64,000 nt of DNA from Protaetiibacter sp. SSC-01 (GTDB lineage Bacteria; Actinomycetota; Actinomycetes; Actinomycetales; Microbacteriaceae), in contig NZ_CP059987.1 in the NCBI RefSeq assembly GCF_014483895.1, positions 1,612,001-1,676,000 on the forward strand, written 5' to 3'. Shown piece by piece: positions 9,162 through 18,175 of the stretch; position 1 is the first letter of the stretch; each line of letters opens with the position of its first letter. Under the pieces are notes generated by a model that worked only from the letters and a program-made list of their open reading frames with translations, did not search any database and was not told where the DNA came from. Position numbers and translations under genes: made by a program.

Positions 9162-10382
9162 TCAGTCGGCCAGGACGTAGCCCTCCTCGCCGTGCACGAC
9201 CGTGTCGACGCCGGCGAGCTCGTCCTCGCTCTTGATGCGGAAGCCGATCGTCTTCTCGATCGCGAAGCCCACGATGAAGGCGACGACGAAGGAGTAGAGC
9301 ATGACGGCGACCGCGGCGACGGCCTGCGACGCGAGCTGACCGAAGTCGCCCGAGAACACGAGGCCCGTGTCGATGGCGAAGAAGCCGAGGTACAGCGTGC
9401 CGATGAGGCCGCCGACCATGTGGATGCCGACCACGTCGAGCGAGTCGTCGAAGCCGAGCTTGAACTTGAGCTCCACCGCGAGGGCGCAGAGGGCACCCGC
9501 CACGACACCGAGCACGAGGGCCCAGATCGGGTCGAGGTTCGCGCACGACGGGGTGATCGCGACGAGACCCGCGACGGCACCCGAACCGGCGCCGACCGAG
9601 GTGGCCTTGCCATCCTTGAGCTTCTCGACGACCAGCCAGCCGAGCACCGCGGCAGCGGTCGCACCGAGCGTGTTGATGACGATGAGGCCGGCACCCGTGT
9701 TCTCGGGGCCGAGGAGGCCGAACGTGCCCTCAGCACCGGTGTTGAAGCCGAACCAGCCGAACCACAGGATCGACGCGCCGAGGAGCGTGAGCGGCACGTT
9801 GTGCGGCTTCTGGATGCCCTTGGCGAAGCCGATGCGCTTGCCGAGCACGAGGGCCAGCGCGAGGGCCGCGGCACCCGCGTTGATGTGGACCGCGGTGCCA
9901 CCGGCGTAGTCGATGACGCCCGGGAGGCCGGTCTCGGCGCCCCAGTTGAGGATCCAGCCGTCGCCCCACACCCAGGCCGCGACCGGGAAGTACACGAAGG
10001 TGGCCCAGATGCCGGCGAAGATCAGCCACGAGCCGAACTTCGCGCGGTCGGCGATGGCGCCCGAGATGAGCGCGACGGTGATGATCGCGAACGTCGCGCC
10101 GAACGTCGCGCCCACGAGGGTCGCGCTGTCCGCGCCGTTCACGAAGCCGAAGTTCTCGAACGGGTTGCCCGAGAAGGCGAAGGTGCCGCCACCGAGGGTC
10201 ATGTTGAATCCGTAGAGGATCCAGAGCACGCTCACGAGGCCGAGGGCCCCGAAGCTCATCATCATCATGCTGACGACGCTCTTGGCCTTGACAAGACCGC
10301 CGTAGAAGAAGGCGACGCCGGGGGTCATGAACAGGACGAGTGCCGTCGCTGTGATGGACCAGGCGAAGTTGCCGCTATCCAT
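9162..10382 (-). CDS. amtB: Ammonium transporter
   Basis: 406 residues with eleven predicted helices. It imports ammonium/ammonia across the plasma membrane. Visible family features: the start GNFAWSITATALVLFMTPGVA, Asp158 (IDYAGG), the twin pore histidines His166 (AVHINAG) and His321 (GIHMVGG), and AGLVAITP. I place the start at the ATG at 10382, preceded by GAGAGG, because an upstream extension in frame lacks transporter similarity and would run into the promoter. A 38-bp double GlnR box lies 88 bp upstream. A degenerate paralogue follows. No glnK or glnD is present downstream, unlike in many Actinobacteria. Confidence 0.96.
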   Translation of the reverse strand: MDSGNFAWSITATALVLFMTPGVAFFYGGLVKAKSVVSMMMMSFGALGLVSVLWILYGFNMTLGGGTFAFSGNPFENFGFVNGADSATLVGATFGATFAIITVALISGAIADRAKFGSWLIFAGIWATFVYFPVAAWVWGDGWILNWGAETGLPGVIDYAGGTAVHINAGAAALALALVLGKRIGFAKGIQKPHNVPLTLLGASILWFGWFGFNTGAEGTFGLLGPENTGAGLIVINTLGATAAAVLGWLVVEKLKDGKATSVGAGSGAVAGLVAITPSCANLDPIWALVLGVVAGALCALAVELKFKLGFDDSLDVVGIHMVGGLIGTLYLGFFAIDTGLVFSGDFGQLASQAVAAVAVMLYSFVVAFIVGFAIEKTIGFRIKSEDELAGVDTVVHGEEGYVLAD

Positions 10383-10453
10383 GTGGTTGTTACCTCTCTC
10401 GTTGCATCGGACCGATGCGGTGGGAACCGCCGGATCCTTCGGGTACGGGGAAG

Positions 10454-10459
10454 AGTCTG
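10454..10459 (-). promoter_or_regulatory. Candidate -10 CAGACT of amtB
   Basis: CAGACT lies exactly 10 bases downstream of the GlnR box, the same spacing as TACCCT at glnA. The inferred transcript has a leader of about 65 bases. Confidence 0.5.
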
Positions 10460-10469
10460 GGGACGCGAC

Positions 10470-10507
10470 GTTTCCGTTCGACGCGTGCGGTGTTTCGCGA
10501 GTGTTAC
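10470..10507 (-). promoter_or_regulatory. Double GlnR box upstream of amtB
   Basis: On the minus strand: GTAAC-N6-GAAAC-N6-CGCGT-N6-GAAAC. The first a/b pair matches the known GlnR consensus gTnAC-n6-GaAAC exactly. In the second pair only the b-site is perfect. The box ends 88 bp before the ATG. It implies activation of amtB by GlnR under nitrogen limitation. The glnR gene itself is not in the window. Confidence 0.8.
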
Positions 10508-10594
10508 GGCGGCGGCGCACATGTAAACATCACGTTTCCTGCCGCTGCCGCTTTCCCGCGAAACGACCCCGTAGACGCATGAAAGGGTTGAGGG

Positions 10595-11737
10595 ATGCAG
10601 CTTTTCCGCTCGGAACGCACCGCCGCCCTCGTGCTCGCGGCAGCCGCCGCGGTCGGTCTCGCGCTCGCGAACAGCCCCTGGGGCGAGGCGATCATCGGCC
10701 TCCGCGACGCGCATCCGGCGACCGGCATCACGGTGCTCGACCTCTCGATCGGCCACTGGATCGCGGATGGGCTGCTCGCGATCTTCTTCCTCGTCGCGGC
10801 GATCGAGCTGCGGCACGAGCTCACGCACGGCGAGCTCGACACCCCGCGCAAGGCCCTCGCGCCGGCGGTGGCCGCGACGGCGGGGGTCGTCGTGCCGGCG
10901 ATCGTCTTCCTCATCGTCGTGCGCGAACCCGCGCAGGCGGCCGGATGGCCGATCCCGACGGCGACGGACATCGCGTTCGCGCTCGGCGTACTCGCCCTCC
11001 TCGGTCGCGGTCTCCCCCGGCGGGTGCGCGCGTTCCTGCTCGCACTCGCCGTGCTCGACGACCTCATCGCGATCGGCATCATCGCCGTCTTCTTCACGCG
11101 CGATCTCGAGCCGCTCCCCCTCCTGCTCGCCGTGCCGCTGATCGCGGCGTTCGGCTGGCTCAGCGCACGGCGGCGCCCTGCGCACCCGTGGCGCGGCATC
11201 CTGCTCGCCGTGCTCGGCGTCGCGTCGTGGGCGCTCGTGCTGCAGTCGGGCGTCCACGCGACGATCGCGGGCGTCGCGCTCGGCCTCGTCTACGCGCCGA
11301 AGCCCGCCGGGCGCGTGCGGCACGCCCTCGAGCCCGCGGTCAACGGCCTCATCCTCCCCGTCTTCGCCCTGAGCGCCTCGATGGTGCGCATCCCCGAGGT
11401 GCGGGAGGGGGGACTCGAGCCGGTGTTCTGGGGCGTGCTCATCGCGCTCCCGGTCGGCAAGCTCGTCGGGATCACCGCCGGCGCCCTCCTCGCGCGCGGG
11501 ATGGTGCCGAGGGGCGAGCGGCGCGCAGCGCTGCGGCTGCCCGAGGTGCTCGTCGTCGCGACGCTCGGCGGCGTGGGCTTCACGATCTCACTGCTCATGG
11601 GTGAGCTCGCCTTCCGCGGCTCCGAGGAGCTCATCGCCTCGTCGACCCTCGGCGTGCTCACGGGATCGCTCATCGCGATCGTGCTCGGCGGCGTCACGAC
11701 CGCCGTGGTCGCGCGCCGCGCGCGGCTCAGCTCGTGA
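10595..11737 (+). CDS. nhaA: Na+/H+ antiporter NhaA
   Basis: 380 residues, about 12 helices. It exchanges cytoplasmic Na+ for external protons and supports pH and salt tolerance. The transport-site motifs are intact: PTATDIAFALG with Asp125, and LAVLDDLIAIG with the Asp155-Asp156 pair. The ATG follows GAGGG. It diverges from amtB across a 212-bp region that holds the GlnR box of amtB. The 3' end overlaps the convergent zapE gene by 11 bp. Confidence 0.95.
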   Translation: MQLFRSERTAALVLAAAAAVGLALANSPWGEAIIGLRDAHPATGITVLDLSIGHWIADGLLAIFFLVAAIELRHELTHGELDTPRKALAPAVAATAGVVVPAIVFLIVVREPAQAAGWPIPTATDIAFALGVLALLGRGLPRRVRAFLLALAVLDDLIAIGIIAVFFTRDLEPLPLLLAVPLIAAFGWLSARRRPAHPWRGILLAVLGVASWALVLQSGVHATIAGVALGLVYAPKPAGRVRHALEPAVNGLILPVFALSASMVRIPEVREGGLEPVFWGVLIALPVGKLVGITAGALLARGMVPRGERRAALRLPEVLVVATLGGVGFTISLLMGELAFRGSEELIASSTLGVLTGSLIAIVLGGVTTAVVARRARLSS

Positions 11738-12737
11738 GCGCGATGAGGCGCGACACGGCGCGCAGATACTTCTTGCGGTAGCCGCCCGCCATCATCTCGG
11801 CCCCGAACACCTCGTCGAGGGGGACGCCGGAGGAGACGATCCGCACCTGCTCGTCGTAGAGGCGGTCGACGAACGCGACGAAGCGCAGCGCATCCGCCTG
11901 GTCGACGAGCGTGCGCACGCCGCGCAGCCCGACACCCGCGAGCCCGTCGACCATCCGCACGTAGCGGGACGGGTGCACGCGCGAGAGGTGCTGCAGGAGG
12001 GCGTCGAAGTCGTCGACCGTCGTGGACCCTCCGAGCTCGGCGAGCACGGGCTCGATGCGGTCGGCCTCGGTCACGGCGGCGTGGCCCTCCACCTCGCGGC
12101 GGCGGTAGTCGAGGCCGTCGATGCGGACAATGTCGAAGCGGTCGGAGAGCGCCTGGATCTCGCGCAGGAAGTCGACGGCCGCGAACCGCCCCTCGCCGAG
12201 GGCGTTCGGAGGCGTGTTCGACGTCGCGGCGATACGCGTGCCATCGCCCGCGAGCTCGCCGAGCAGGCGCGTCATCATCATGGTGTCGCCCGGGTCGTCG
12301 AGCTCGAACTCGTCGATCGCGACGAGCGAGGCGCCGCGCAGGAGCGACACGGCGTTCGCGTAGCCGAGGGCGCCCACGAGAGCCGTGTACTCGATGAAGG
12401 TGCCGAAGTACTTGCGACCGGGTGCGCGGTGCCAGAGCGACGCGAGCAGGTGGGTCTTGCCGACGCCGAAGCCGCCGTCGAGGTAGATGCCGGGTTTCGC
12501 CTCGGGCGCCTTCCGCCGACCGAACAGGCCGCGACCGCCTCCGCCTCCGCCGCGCATGGCATCCGAGAACGCCCGCACCTTCTCGACCGCCTCGGCCTGC
12601 GACGGGAAGTCGGGATCGGGCCGGTAGCTCTCGAGCGTCGCCTCGGCGAACTGCCGCGGCGGCACGAGCGCGGCCGCCATCTCGGCACCCGTCATCTCGG
12701 GGGCGCGGTCGAGGAGCGACGCGGGATGCTGCGGCAT
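11727..12737 (-). CDS. zapE: AFG1-like ATPase, ZapE family
   Basis: 336 residues from the ATG at 12737 (after AAGGA). The Walker A motif GGFGVGKTH is at residues 88-96, a Walker B-like VAIDEFELDD follows, and sensor residues sit in RIAATSNTPP. ZapE/AFG1 proteins are AAA-type ATPases linked to the divisome in E. coli and to mitochondrial proteostasis in eukaryotes. The role in Actinobacteria is not well defined. A longer reading to 12809 is open but has no ribosome site. A low-complexity glycine run (about residues 63-70) interrupts the N-terminal part. Confidence 0.88.
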   Translation of the reverse strand: MPQHPASLLDRAPEMTGAEMAAALVPPRQFAEATLESYRPDPDFPSQAEAVEKVRAFSDAMRGGGGGGRGLFGRRKAPEAKPGIYLDGGFGVGKTHLLASLWHRAPGRKYFGTFIEYTALVGALGYANAVSLLRGASLVAIDEFELDDPGDTMMMTRLLGELAGDGTRIAATSNTPPNALGEGRFAAVDFLREIQALSDRFDIVRIDGLDYRRREVEGHAAVTEADRIEPVLAELGGSTTVDDFDALLQHLSRVHPSRYVRMVDGLAGVGLRGVRTLVDQADALRFVAFVDRLYDEQVRIVSSGVPLDEVFGAEMMAGGYRKKYLRAVSRLIALTS

Positions 12738-12832
12738 GCGGGTCCTTCGGCTGGCCTCGCGGGCCGTGACGGGGGCGGCGACGACGTGTGTCGAACTCTT
12801 ACGGCACACCAGCGCCGAGGGAGGCGGATGCC

Positions 12833-12838
12833 TACCCT
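12833..12838 (+). promoter_or_regulatory. -10 hexamer TACCCT upstream of sseA
   Basis: TACCCT, with a start point expected near 12845 and an AAGGAG ribosome site at 12861-12866 before the ATG at 12875. This supports the short form of the rhodanese gene. Confidence 0.5.
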
Positions 12839-12874
12839 GGACAATGGAAAGCCTACCCGCAAGGAGATACCGCC

Positions 12875-13774
12875 ATGGCTGTCGAGACCGACCCGAATCC
12901 CGCCTTCAGCTCGTTCGCACACCCCGAGCGCCTCGTGAGCACCGAGTGGCTCGCCGAGCACCTGGGAGAGCCGGGCCTCGTGGTCGTCGAGTCCGATGAA
13001 GACGTGCTCCTCTACGAGACCGGCCACATCGAGGGCGCCGTCAAGATCGACTGGCACACCGACCTCAACGACCCTGTGCTGCGCGACTACCTCGACGGCG
13101 CGGGCTTCGCGAAGCTCCTCGGCGGCAAGGGCATCTCGCGCGACGACACCGTCGTCATCTACGGCGACAAGAACAACTGGTGGGCCGCCTACGCCCTGTG
13201 GGTCTTCACGCTCTTCGGCCACGAGGATGTGCGCCTCCTCGACGGCGGCCGCGCCAAGTGGGAGGCCGAGGGCCGCCCCTACACGACCGAGGTGCCCGTG
13301 CGCGAGAGCGTCGAGTACCCCGTCGTCGAGCGCGACGACAGCGCCGTGCGCGCCTTCAAGGAGGACGTGCTCGCGCACCTCGGCAACCCGCTCATCGACG
13401 TCCGCTCCCCCGAGGAGTACGTCGGCGACCGCACGACCGCTCCCGCCTACCCCGAGGAGGGCACGCTGCGCGCGGGCCACATCCCGAGCGCCCAGAACGT
13501 GCCGTGGGCGAAGGCCGTCGCCGAGGACGGATCCTTCAAGACGAAGGAGGAGCTCGACGCCATCTACCGCGACGGTGCCGGTCTCAAGGACGGTGATAGC
13601 GTGATCGCCTACTGCCGGATCGGCGAGCGCTCGAGCCACACCTGGTTCGTGCTCACCCATCTTCTCGGCTTCGAGGGAGTGCGCAACTATGACGGGTCGT
13701 GGACCGAGTGGGGCAGCGCCGTGCGCGTCCCGATCGTCAAGGGCGCTGAGCCCGGCACGGTCCCCGCGCGCTGA
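12875..13774 (+). CDS. sseA: Thiosulfate/3-mercaptopyruvate sulfurtransferase (tandem rhodanese)
   Basis: 299 residues with two rhodanese domains. It transfers sulfane sulfur to cyanide or thiol acceptors. The C-terminal domain carries the active Cys247 in the loop CRIGERS. The N-terminal domain has Asp-Lys-Asn at the equivalent position (YGDKNNWWA) and is structural only, the normal arrangement. ATG chosen because of AAGGAG 8 bases upstream. A further-upstream in-frame ATG would place the promoter inside the gene. It is followed 40 bp later by sufE, so a sulfur-handling unit is likely. Confidence 0.94.
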   Translation: MAVETDPNPAFSSFAHPERLVSTEWLAEHLGEPGLVVVESDEDVLLYETGHIEGAVKIDWHTDLNDPVLRDYLDGAGFAKLLGGKGISRDDTVVIYGDKNNWWAAYALWVFTLFGHEDVRLLDGGRAKWEAEGRPYTTEVPVRESVEYPVVERDDSAVRAFKEDVLAHLGNPLIDVRSPEEYVGDRTTAPAYPEEGTLRAGHIPSAQNVPWAKAVAEDGSFKTKEELDAIYRDGAGLKDGDSVIAYCRIGERSSHTWFVLTHLLGFEGVRNYDGSWTEWGSAVRVPIVKGAEPGTVPAR

Positions 13775-13813
13775 GCGCGTGACCGCGCGCCGCACGCGAT
13801 CGGCGGTGGCGTC

Positions 13814-14251
13814 GTGAGCGCGGCGCTGCCGGCGAAGCTCGCCGAGATCCGCGACGACTTCCTCGCGCTCGAGGTGCCCGACCGGCTGCAGCTGCTGCTC
13901 GAGTTCTCGCACGAGCTCCCCGAGCTGCCGGAGCGCTACGCCGACCACCCCGACCTGCTCGAACGCGTCGAGGAGTGCCAGTCGCCGGTCTACATCTTCG
14001 TGGAGATCGACGACGACCGGATCGTGCACCTGCACGCGACGGCGCCCCGCGAGGCGCCCACCACGCGCGGCTTCGCGTCGATCCTCGTGCAGGGTCTCGC
14101 GGGCCTCACGGTCGAGGAGGTGCTCGCCGTGCCGTCGGACTACCCGCTCACGATCGGGCTCACCGAGGCCGTGAGCCCGCTCCGCATCCGGGGCATGACG
14201 GGTCTGCTCGGACGGGCCCAGCGGCAGGTGCGCGAGAAGACGGCGGCGTGA
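13814..14251 (+). CDS. sufE: SufE-family sulfur acceptor
   Basis: 145 residues, GTG start. SufE proteins accept persulfide from a cysteine desulfurase and pass it to the SUF iron-sulfur assembly. The acceptor is Cys55 in VEECQSPVY, and the fold motifs LLLEFSHELPELPERY and GLAGLTVEEVLAVP match the family. No desulfurase gene is adjacent. Here it sits with a rhodanese gene instead, which suggests a sulfur-relay unit. Its stop overlaps the start of the next gene (GTGA). Confidence 0.93.
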   Translation: MSAALPAKLAEIRDDFLALEVPDRLQLLLEFSHELPELPERYADHPDLLERVEECQSPVYIFVEIDDDRIVHLHATAPREAPTTRGFASILVQGLAGLTVEEVLAVPSDYPLTIGLTEAVSPLRIRGMTGLLGRAQRQVREKTAA

Positions 14252-14976
14252 TCCTCCGACCGGTGCATCCGGCCGCCGGGGAGGCCATCCCCGTCGGCGA
14301 GCCCGAGACGCGCGAGCGTCTGCGCGAGCTGTACCGGCGCGACGACGGCGCCCCCGGCATCCGTCTCAACCTCGTGGCGAGCGTCGACGGCAGTGCGCGC
14401 GGCGACGACGGCACCTCGGAGACGCTCTCGAGCCGCGCCGACCGCGCCGTGCTCGGCGCCATCCGCGCGGAGAGCGACGTCGTGCTCGTCGGCGCGGCGA
14501 CCCTGCGCGCGGAGGGCTACCTGCTCCCCCGTACGGCGCGCCTCGCCGTCGTGACGGCATCGGGCGACCTGAGCGGCGCGTCGACGGGCGGCGCGACGGA
14601 TGCCGACCGCCTGCTCGTGCTCGGGCCCGGCTCGGCGGGAGCGCGCGTCGCGGAGACGCTGCCCACGCCGCACACCTTCGTCGAGCTCCCCGCCGGCACC
14701 GACGGCCGAGTCGACCTCGCCGTCGCGCTCGACGCCCTCGCGGAGGTGGGCGCGCCGCGCATCGTGTGCGAGGGGGGCCCTGCTCTCGCGGCCGAGCTCA
14801 TCGCCGCGGGACTCGTCGGGGAGGTGTGCCTCTCGACGAGCCCGCGCCTCGTCGGCGGCGGGCTCCCCGTGCTCGGCGGCGTGCCGCATCCGGCGATCGA
14901 CCTCGAGCTCGCGAGCCTCCTCGTCGACGACGCGGGCGGGCTCTACGCGCGCTGGCTCGTGCCGTCTGCCCGCTGA
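14248..14976 (+). CDS. RibD C-terminal-type pyrimidine reductase
   Basis: 242 residues from a GTG that overlaps the sufE stop by 4 bases. It belongs to the dihydrofolate-reductase-like RibD_C family: IRLNLVASVDGSARG (N-terminal strand and substrate loop), SDVVLVGAATLRAEGY (nucleotide-binding region) and RIVCEGGPALAAELIAAGLV. Stand-alone members are annotated as pyrimidine reductases. The substrate in this organism is uncertain, and no riboflavin genes are nearby. It overlaps the convergent hydrolase gene by 34 bp at the 3' end. Confidence 0.85.
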   Translation: MILRPVHPAAGEAIPVGEPETRERLRELYRRDDGAPGIRLNLVASVDGSARGDDGTSETLSSRADRAVLGAIRAESDVVLVGAATLRAEGYLLPRTARLAVVTASGDLSGASTGGATDADRLLVLGPGSAGARVAETLPTPHTFVELPAGTDGRVDLAVALDALAEVGAPRIVCEGGPALAAELIAAGLVGEVCLSTSPRLVGGGLPVLGGVPHPAIDLELASLLVDDAGGLYARWLVPSAR

Positions 14977-16169
14977 TCGCCCGCGGATGCCGCCGAGGCA
15001 TCGAGCGCCTCGAGCCAGTTGACGATCGCATCCTCCCAGCGCGTGCGGTCGTAGTTCCACAGCTTCGTGTGGCGCGCGATCGTGAACTCCTCGAAGGTCA
15101 CGATGTCGGGGCGCGCGGCCGCGAGGGCGATCGACGCCGTCGCGGGCACGAATCCGTCGTCGACGCTGTGCAGGAGCAGGATCGGGCGGTCGAGCTCGGC
15201 GGCGCGCGTCACGAAGTCGAGGCGGCCGAGGTCGAGGGGCTCGGCGAGACCCGTGACGACGCGGCCCCAGCGCGAGCGGATGATCGTGTAGACGCCCCAG
15301 CGCACGATACCGGGGAGGCGGCGCATGCGGGCCTGGAAGTCGAGCGTCGTGATCCAGTCGACGACGGGCGATTCGAGCACGACGCCCGTGACGAGCGCCG
15401 AGCGCGGGGAGCGGGTGAGCGCCTGCAGCACCGTGGCACCGCCCATCGACCAGCCCATGAGCACGATCTCGCGCGCGCCCCGGGCGATCGCGTACGCCAT
15501 CGCGGCGTCGACATCCACCCACTCCCGGTCGCCCAGCGCGTAGCGGTAGTCGGGGCTGTGCGGCGCCTCTCCGTCGTTGCGGTACGAGACGACGAGCGAG
15601 TGGTAGCCCGCGTTGCGGAAGGGCACGATGCCGCGGAGGGTCTCGGCGCGCCGCACCGCACGCCCGTGCACCTGGATGACCCAGCGCTCCGACTGCGTCG
15701 CGGGCGGGATGTGCCACGCGGGCGCCGGGCCGAGCGGCGTCGTGATCGTGACGTTCTCGTAGGGCACCCCGAGCTCGCGCGGCGTGAGCCAGAACCAGCC
15801 CGAGAACCGCCCCCGGCGCGACACCGCGATATCGCCGAAGTCCACGCCCAGGAGCTCGCGCGTGACGCCGTCGCGATCGGTGCCGACGATCTCGCCGACA
15901 CGCGCGTGTCCCGTGTCGCCCGAGAACCAGAGGCTGTAGTCGCCGGGGAGCAGGGAGTCCGGCGTCGCCGAGAGGCGGATGCGGCGGGCCACGAGATCGA
16001 CGTCGAGGATGCGGATGTCGTCGTCGCGTCGCGAGGGCGGGATGAGCACGGTGCGGGCGACGAGCGCGCTGAGCACCGCGATGACGGCTGCGATCGTCGC
16101 GCCCAGGCCGAGCGCGGTCCAGACCGCCGCGAGAAGCGGCGATCGACGCGTACCCCGACGTCGCGGCAC
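14943..16169 (-). CDS. Membrane-anchored alpha/beta hydrolase
   Basis: 408 residues, GTG start after GGAGGGGAGG. One N-terminal membrane helix (about residues 13-37) anchors the protein, leaving the bulk outside. The hydrolase core shows the nucleophile elbow GWSMGG, the acid region LLLHSVDDGFVP and a His near EFTIARHTKLW. The N-terminal 150 residues form a beta-rich extension. An esterase, lipase or peptidase role is likely, but the substrate is unknown. It is convergent with the reductase gene and divergent from DUF3000. Confidence 0.85.
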   Translation of the reverse strand: MPRRRGTRRSPLLAAVWTALGLGATIAAVIAVLSALVARTVLIPPSRRDDDIRILDVDLVARRIRLSATPDSLLPGDYSLWFSGDTGHARVGEIVGTDRDGVTRELLGVDFGDIAVSRRGRFSGWFWLTPRELGVPYENVTITTPLGPAPAWHIPPATQSERWVIQVHGRAVRRAETLRGIVPFRNAGYHSLVVSYRNDGEAPHSPDYRYALGDREWVDVDAAMAYAIARGAREIVLMGWSMGGATVLQALTRSPRSALVTGVVLESPVVDWITTLDFQARMRRLPGIVRWGVYTIIRSRWGRVVTGLAEPLDLGRLDFVTRAAELDRPILLLHSVDDGFVPATASIALAAARPDIVTFEEFTIARHTKLWNYDRTRWEDAIVNWLEALDASAASAGDQRADGTSQRA

Positions 16170-16224
16170 GGCGACCTCCCCTCCGGCGACGGCGTGGCAT
16201 CGCTGCGCCCCTGTCCCAGAATCC

Positions 16225-16230
16225 TAGGCT
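16225..16230 (+). promoter_or_regulatory. -10 hexamer TAGGCT (leaderless) of the DUF3000 gene
   Basis: TAGGCT, 6 bases, GTG at 16237. Confidence 0.6.
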
Positions 16231-16236
16231 TCCCTC

Positions 16237-16842
16237 GTGACCACCCCCGAGTCCGGCCCCGGCGACGCCGGCGTCCCCGCGGAGTTCGCGCAGGCCGTCG
16301 CGTCGATGCGCGCCGCGCAGCCGCGCGCGGAGATGGAGGTCGTCGAGATCCCCTCTCCCTCGGGGCTCGCCCCGCACTCCTTCGCGCTCGCCGCCGACGT
16401 GCGGCCCACGGTGCACGGCATCGACTCGGTGCTCGGCACCGGCAGGTTCGTGCTCCTCTACGACCCCGAGGAACCCGAGGCGTGGGGCGGCGCCTTCCGC
16501 GTCGTCGCCTACGCTCAGGCGCCCCTCGAGACGGAGATCGGCGTCGATCCCTTCATCGCCGAGGTAGCGTGGTCGTGGCTCGTGGACGCGCTCGACGCCC
16601 GGGGTGCCGCCTACAGCGCCCCGTCCGGGACAGCCACGAAGGTGCTCTCGGCCGGTTTCGGCGAGCTCGCGGGCCAGGGCGACTCGGCGCAGCTCGAGCT
16701 GCGCGCATCGTGGTCGCCCGAGACGCCCGACGTCGGCGCCCAGGTCGAGGCCTGGTGCGACCTGCTCTGCATGCTCGCGGGACTCCCGCCGTCGTCGGAC
16801 GCCGTTTCCCTGCTCCCCCACCGACGGGTTCCACGTGACTGA
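16237..16842 (+). CDS. DUF3000 family protein
   Basis: 201 residues, GTG start, probably leaderless. Recognised by the conserved EFAQAVASMRAAQPRAEMEVVEIPSP opening region and the FVLLYDPEEPEAWGGAFR centre. The family is restricted to Actinobacteria, has no known function, and is regularly found immediately upstream of an RNase D/HRDC gene, as here, where the two genes overlap by 8 bp. This coupling suggests a shared role. Confidence 0.88.
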   Translation: MTTPESGPGDAGVPAEFAQAVASMRAAQPRAEMEVVEIPSPSGLAPHSFALAADVRPTVHGIDSVLGTGRFVLLYDPEEPEAWGGAFRVVAYAQAPLETEIGVDPFIAEVAWSWLVDALDARGAAYSAPSGTATKVLSAGFGELAGQGDSAQLELRASWSPETPDVGAQVEAWCDLLCMLAGLPPSSDAVSLLPHRRVPRD

Positions 16843-18064
16843 CGCTCCCTCCCTCCCCACGGCCGATGCCGACCACCCCGAAGTCCACGTCATCGACACC
16901 CGTGAGGAGTACCTCGAGGCCGTCCGCGCGCTCGCCGGCGGCACGGGGCCCTTCGCGGTCGACGCGGAGCGCGCATCCGGCTTCCGCTACTCGCAGCGCG
17001 CCTACCTCATCCAGGTCTTCCGCCGTGGCGCCGGCGTCCACCTCTTCGACCCGCCCGCGATCGGCGACTTCTCGGAGCTCCAGGAGGTCATGAGCGGCGA
17101 GGAGTGGATCCTGCACGCCGCGAGCCAGGACCTCGCGTGCCTGCGCGAGGTCGGCCTCGACCCCGCGACCATCTTCGACACCGAGCTCGGGGCGCGCCTC
17201 GCGGGGCTCCCCCGCGTCGGCCTCGCGACGGTCGTCGAGGAGCTCCTCGGCATCCACCTCGCGAAGGCGCACTCCGCGGCCGACTGGTCGACGCGTCCGC
17301 TCCCCCAGGGCTGGCTCGTCTACGCCGCGCTCGACGTCGAGCTGCTCCCCGACCTGCGCGACCGCATCGCCGAGCTGCTCGTCGCGGCCGGCAAGGGGGA
17401 GATCGCGCGCCAGGAGTTCGCCGCGGTGCTCGAGAAGGAGACGCCCGTGCGCCTCGAGCCGTGGCGCCGCCTCTCGGGCATGCACTCGCTGCGCACCCCG
17501 CGTCAGCTCGCGATCGCACGCGCGCTGTGGACGGCGCGCGACGAGCTCGCGCAGCAGCTCGACAGCGCCCCCGGTCGCCTCGTGCCCGACCTCGCGCTCG
17601 TGGCCGTCGCGAAGGCGCAGCCGCAGAGCAAGCGCGACCTCGCATCCCTCAAGGACTTCACGGGCCGCGCGAGCCGCCGTGAGCTCGACCGCTGGTGGGC
17701 CGCCGTGGAGGCGGGCGTCGCGGATCCCGAGCCCCCGAGCATGCGCGGCACGGGCGACGGGGTGCCCGCGCCCCGGGTCTGGGCGGAGAAGAACCCCGAG
17801 GCCGATCGCCGCCTCAAGAAGGCCCGCGCCGCGGTCACCGCGCGCGCCGAGGAGCTCGCGATCCCCGTCGAGAACATGCTCACGCCCGAGACCCTGCGCC
17901 GGGTCGCGTGGGCCCCGCCCGCCGAGGTCACACGCGAGTCGATCGCCGCCGCCCTCGCCGAGCACGGCGCCCGCCCGTGGCAGTTGGAGGAACTCTCCGG
18001 ACTCTTGGCCGATGCGTTTGTCGAGGCGCGCCAAGCGCCGGGCGCCGCCCCCGCGGAGGCGTAG
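16835..18064 (+). CDS. rnd: Ribonuclease D family 3'-5' exonuclease with HRDC domain
   Basis: 409 residues from the GTG at 16835, inside the end of the DUF3000 gene. The DEDDy exonuclease motifs are visible: FAVDAERA (Exo I, Asp and Glu), HAASQDLACL (Exo II, Asp) and YAALDVELLPDL (Exo III, Tyr and Asp). An HRDC domain follows (about residues 215-290, TPRQLAIARALWTARDELA) and then a second helical region. RNase D trims the 3' ends of tRNA precursors and other stable RNAs. Translation is likely coupled to DUF3000. Confidence 0.93.
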   Translation: MTDAPSLPTADADHPEVHVIDTREEYLEAVRALAGGTGPFAVDAERASGFRYSQRAYLIQVFRRGAGVHLFDPPAIGDFSELQEVMSGEEWILHAASQDLACLREVGLDPATIFDTELGARLAGLPRVGLATVVEELLGIHLAKAHSAADWSTRPLPQGWLVYAALDVELLPDLRDRIAELLVAAGKGEIARQEFAAVLEKETPVRLEPWRRLSGMHSLRTPRQLAIARALWTARDELAQQLDSAPGRLVPDLALVAVAKAQPQSKRDLASLKDFTGRASRRELDRWWAAVEAGVADPEPPSMRGTGDGVPAPRVWAEKNPEADRRLKKARAAVTARAEELAIPVENMLTPETLRRVAWAPPAEVTRESIAAALAEHGARPWQLEELSGLLADAFVEARQAPGAAPAEA

Positions 18065-18175
18065 TAGCTTCCGTCGAACGATTCGGGCCGCTCGCTGTAG
18101 GTCTGCATAGGATCGACACGACACCCGGGTGCGTATTCGCGCGCCCGCAACCGTCCCTCGAAATGTGGAGGCATC

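Noticed and set aside
10383-10520. Longer N-terminus of AmtB
   Set aside because: The extension is polar and overlaps the GlnR box and -10. The ATG at 10382 begins the first transmembrane segment and has GAGAGG upstream.
12788-12874. Longer N-terminus of the rhodanese
   Set aside because: The extension covers the predicted -10 and lacks a ribosome site, while the ATG at 12875 has AAGGAG at ideal distance.
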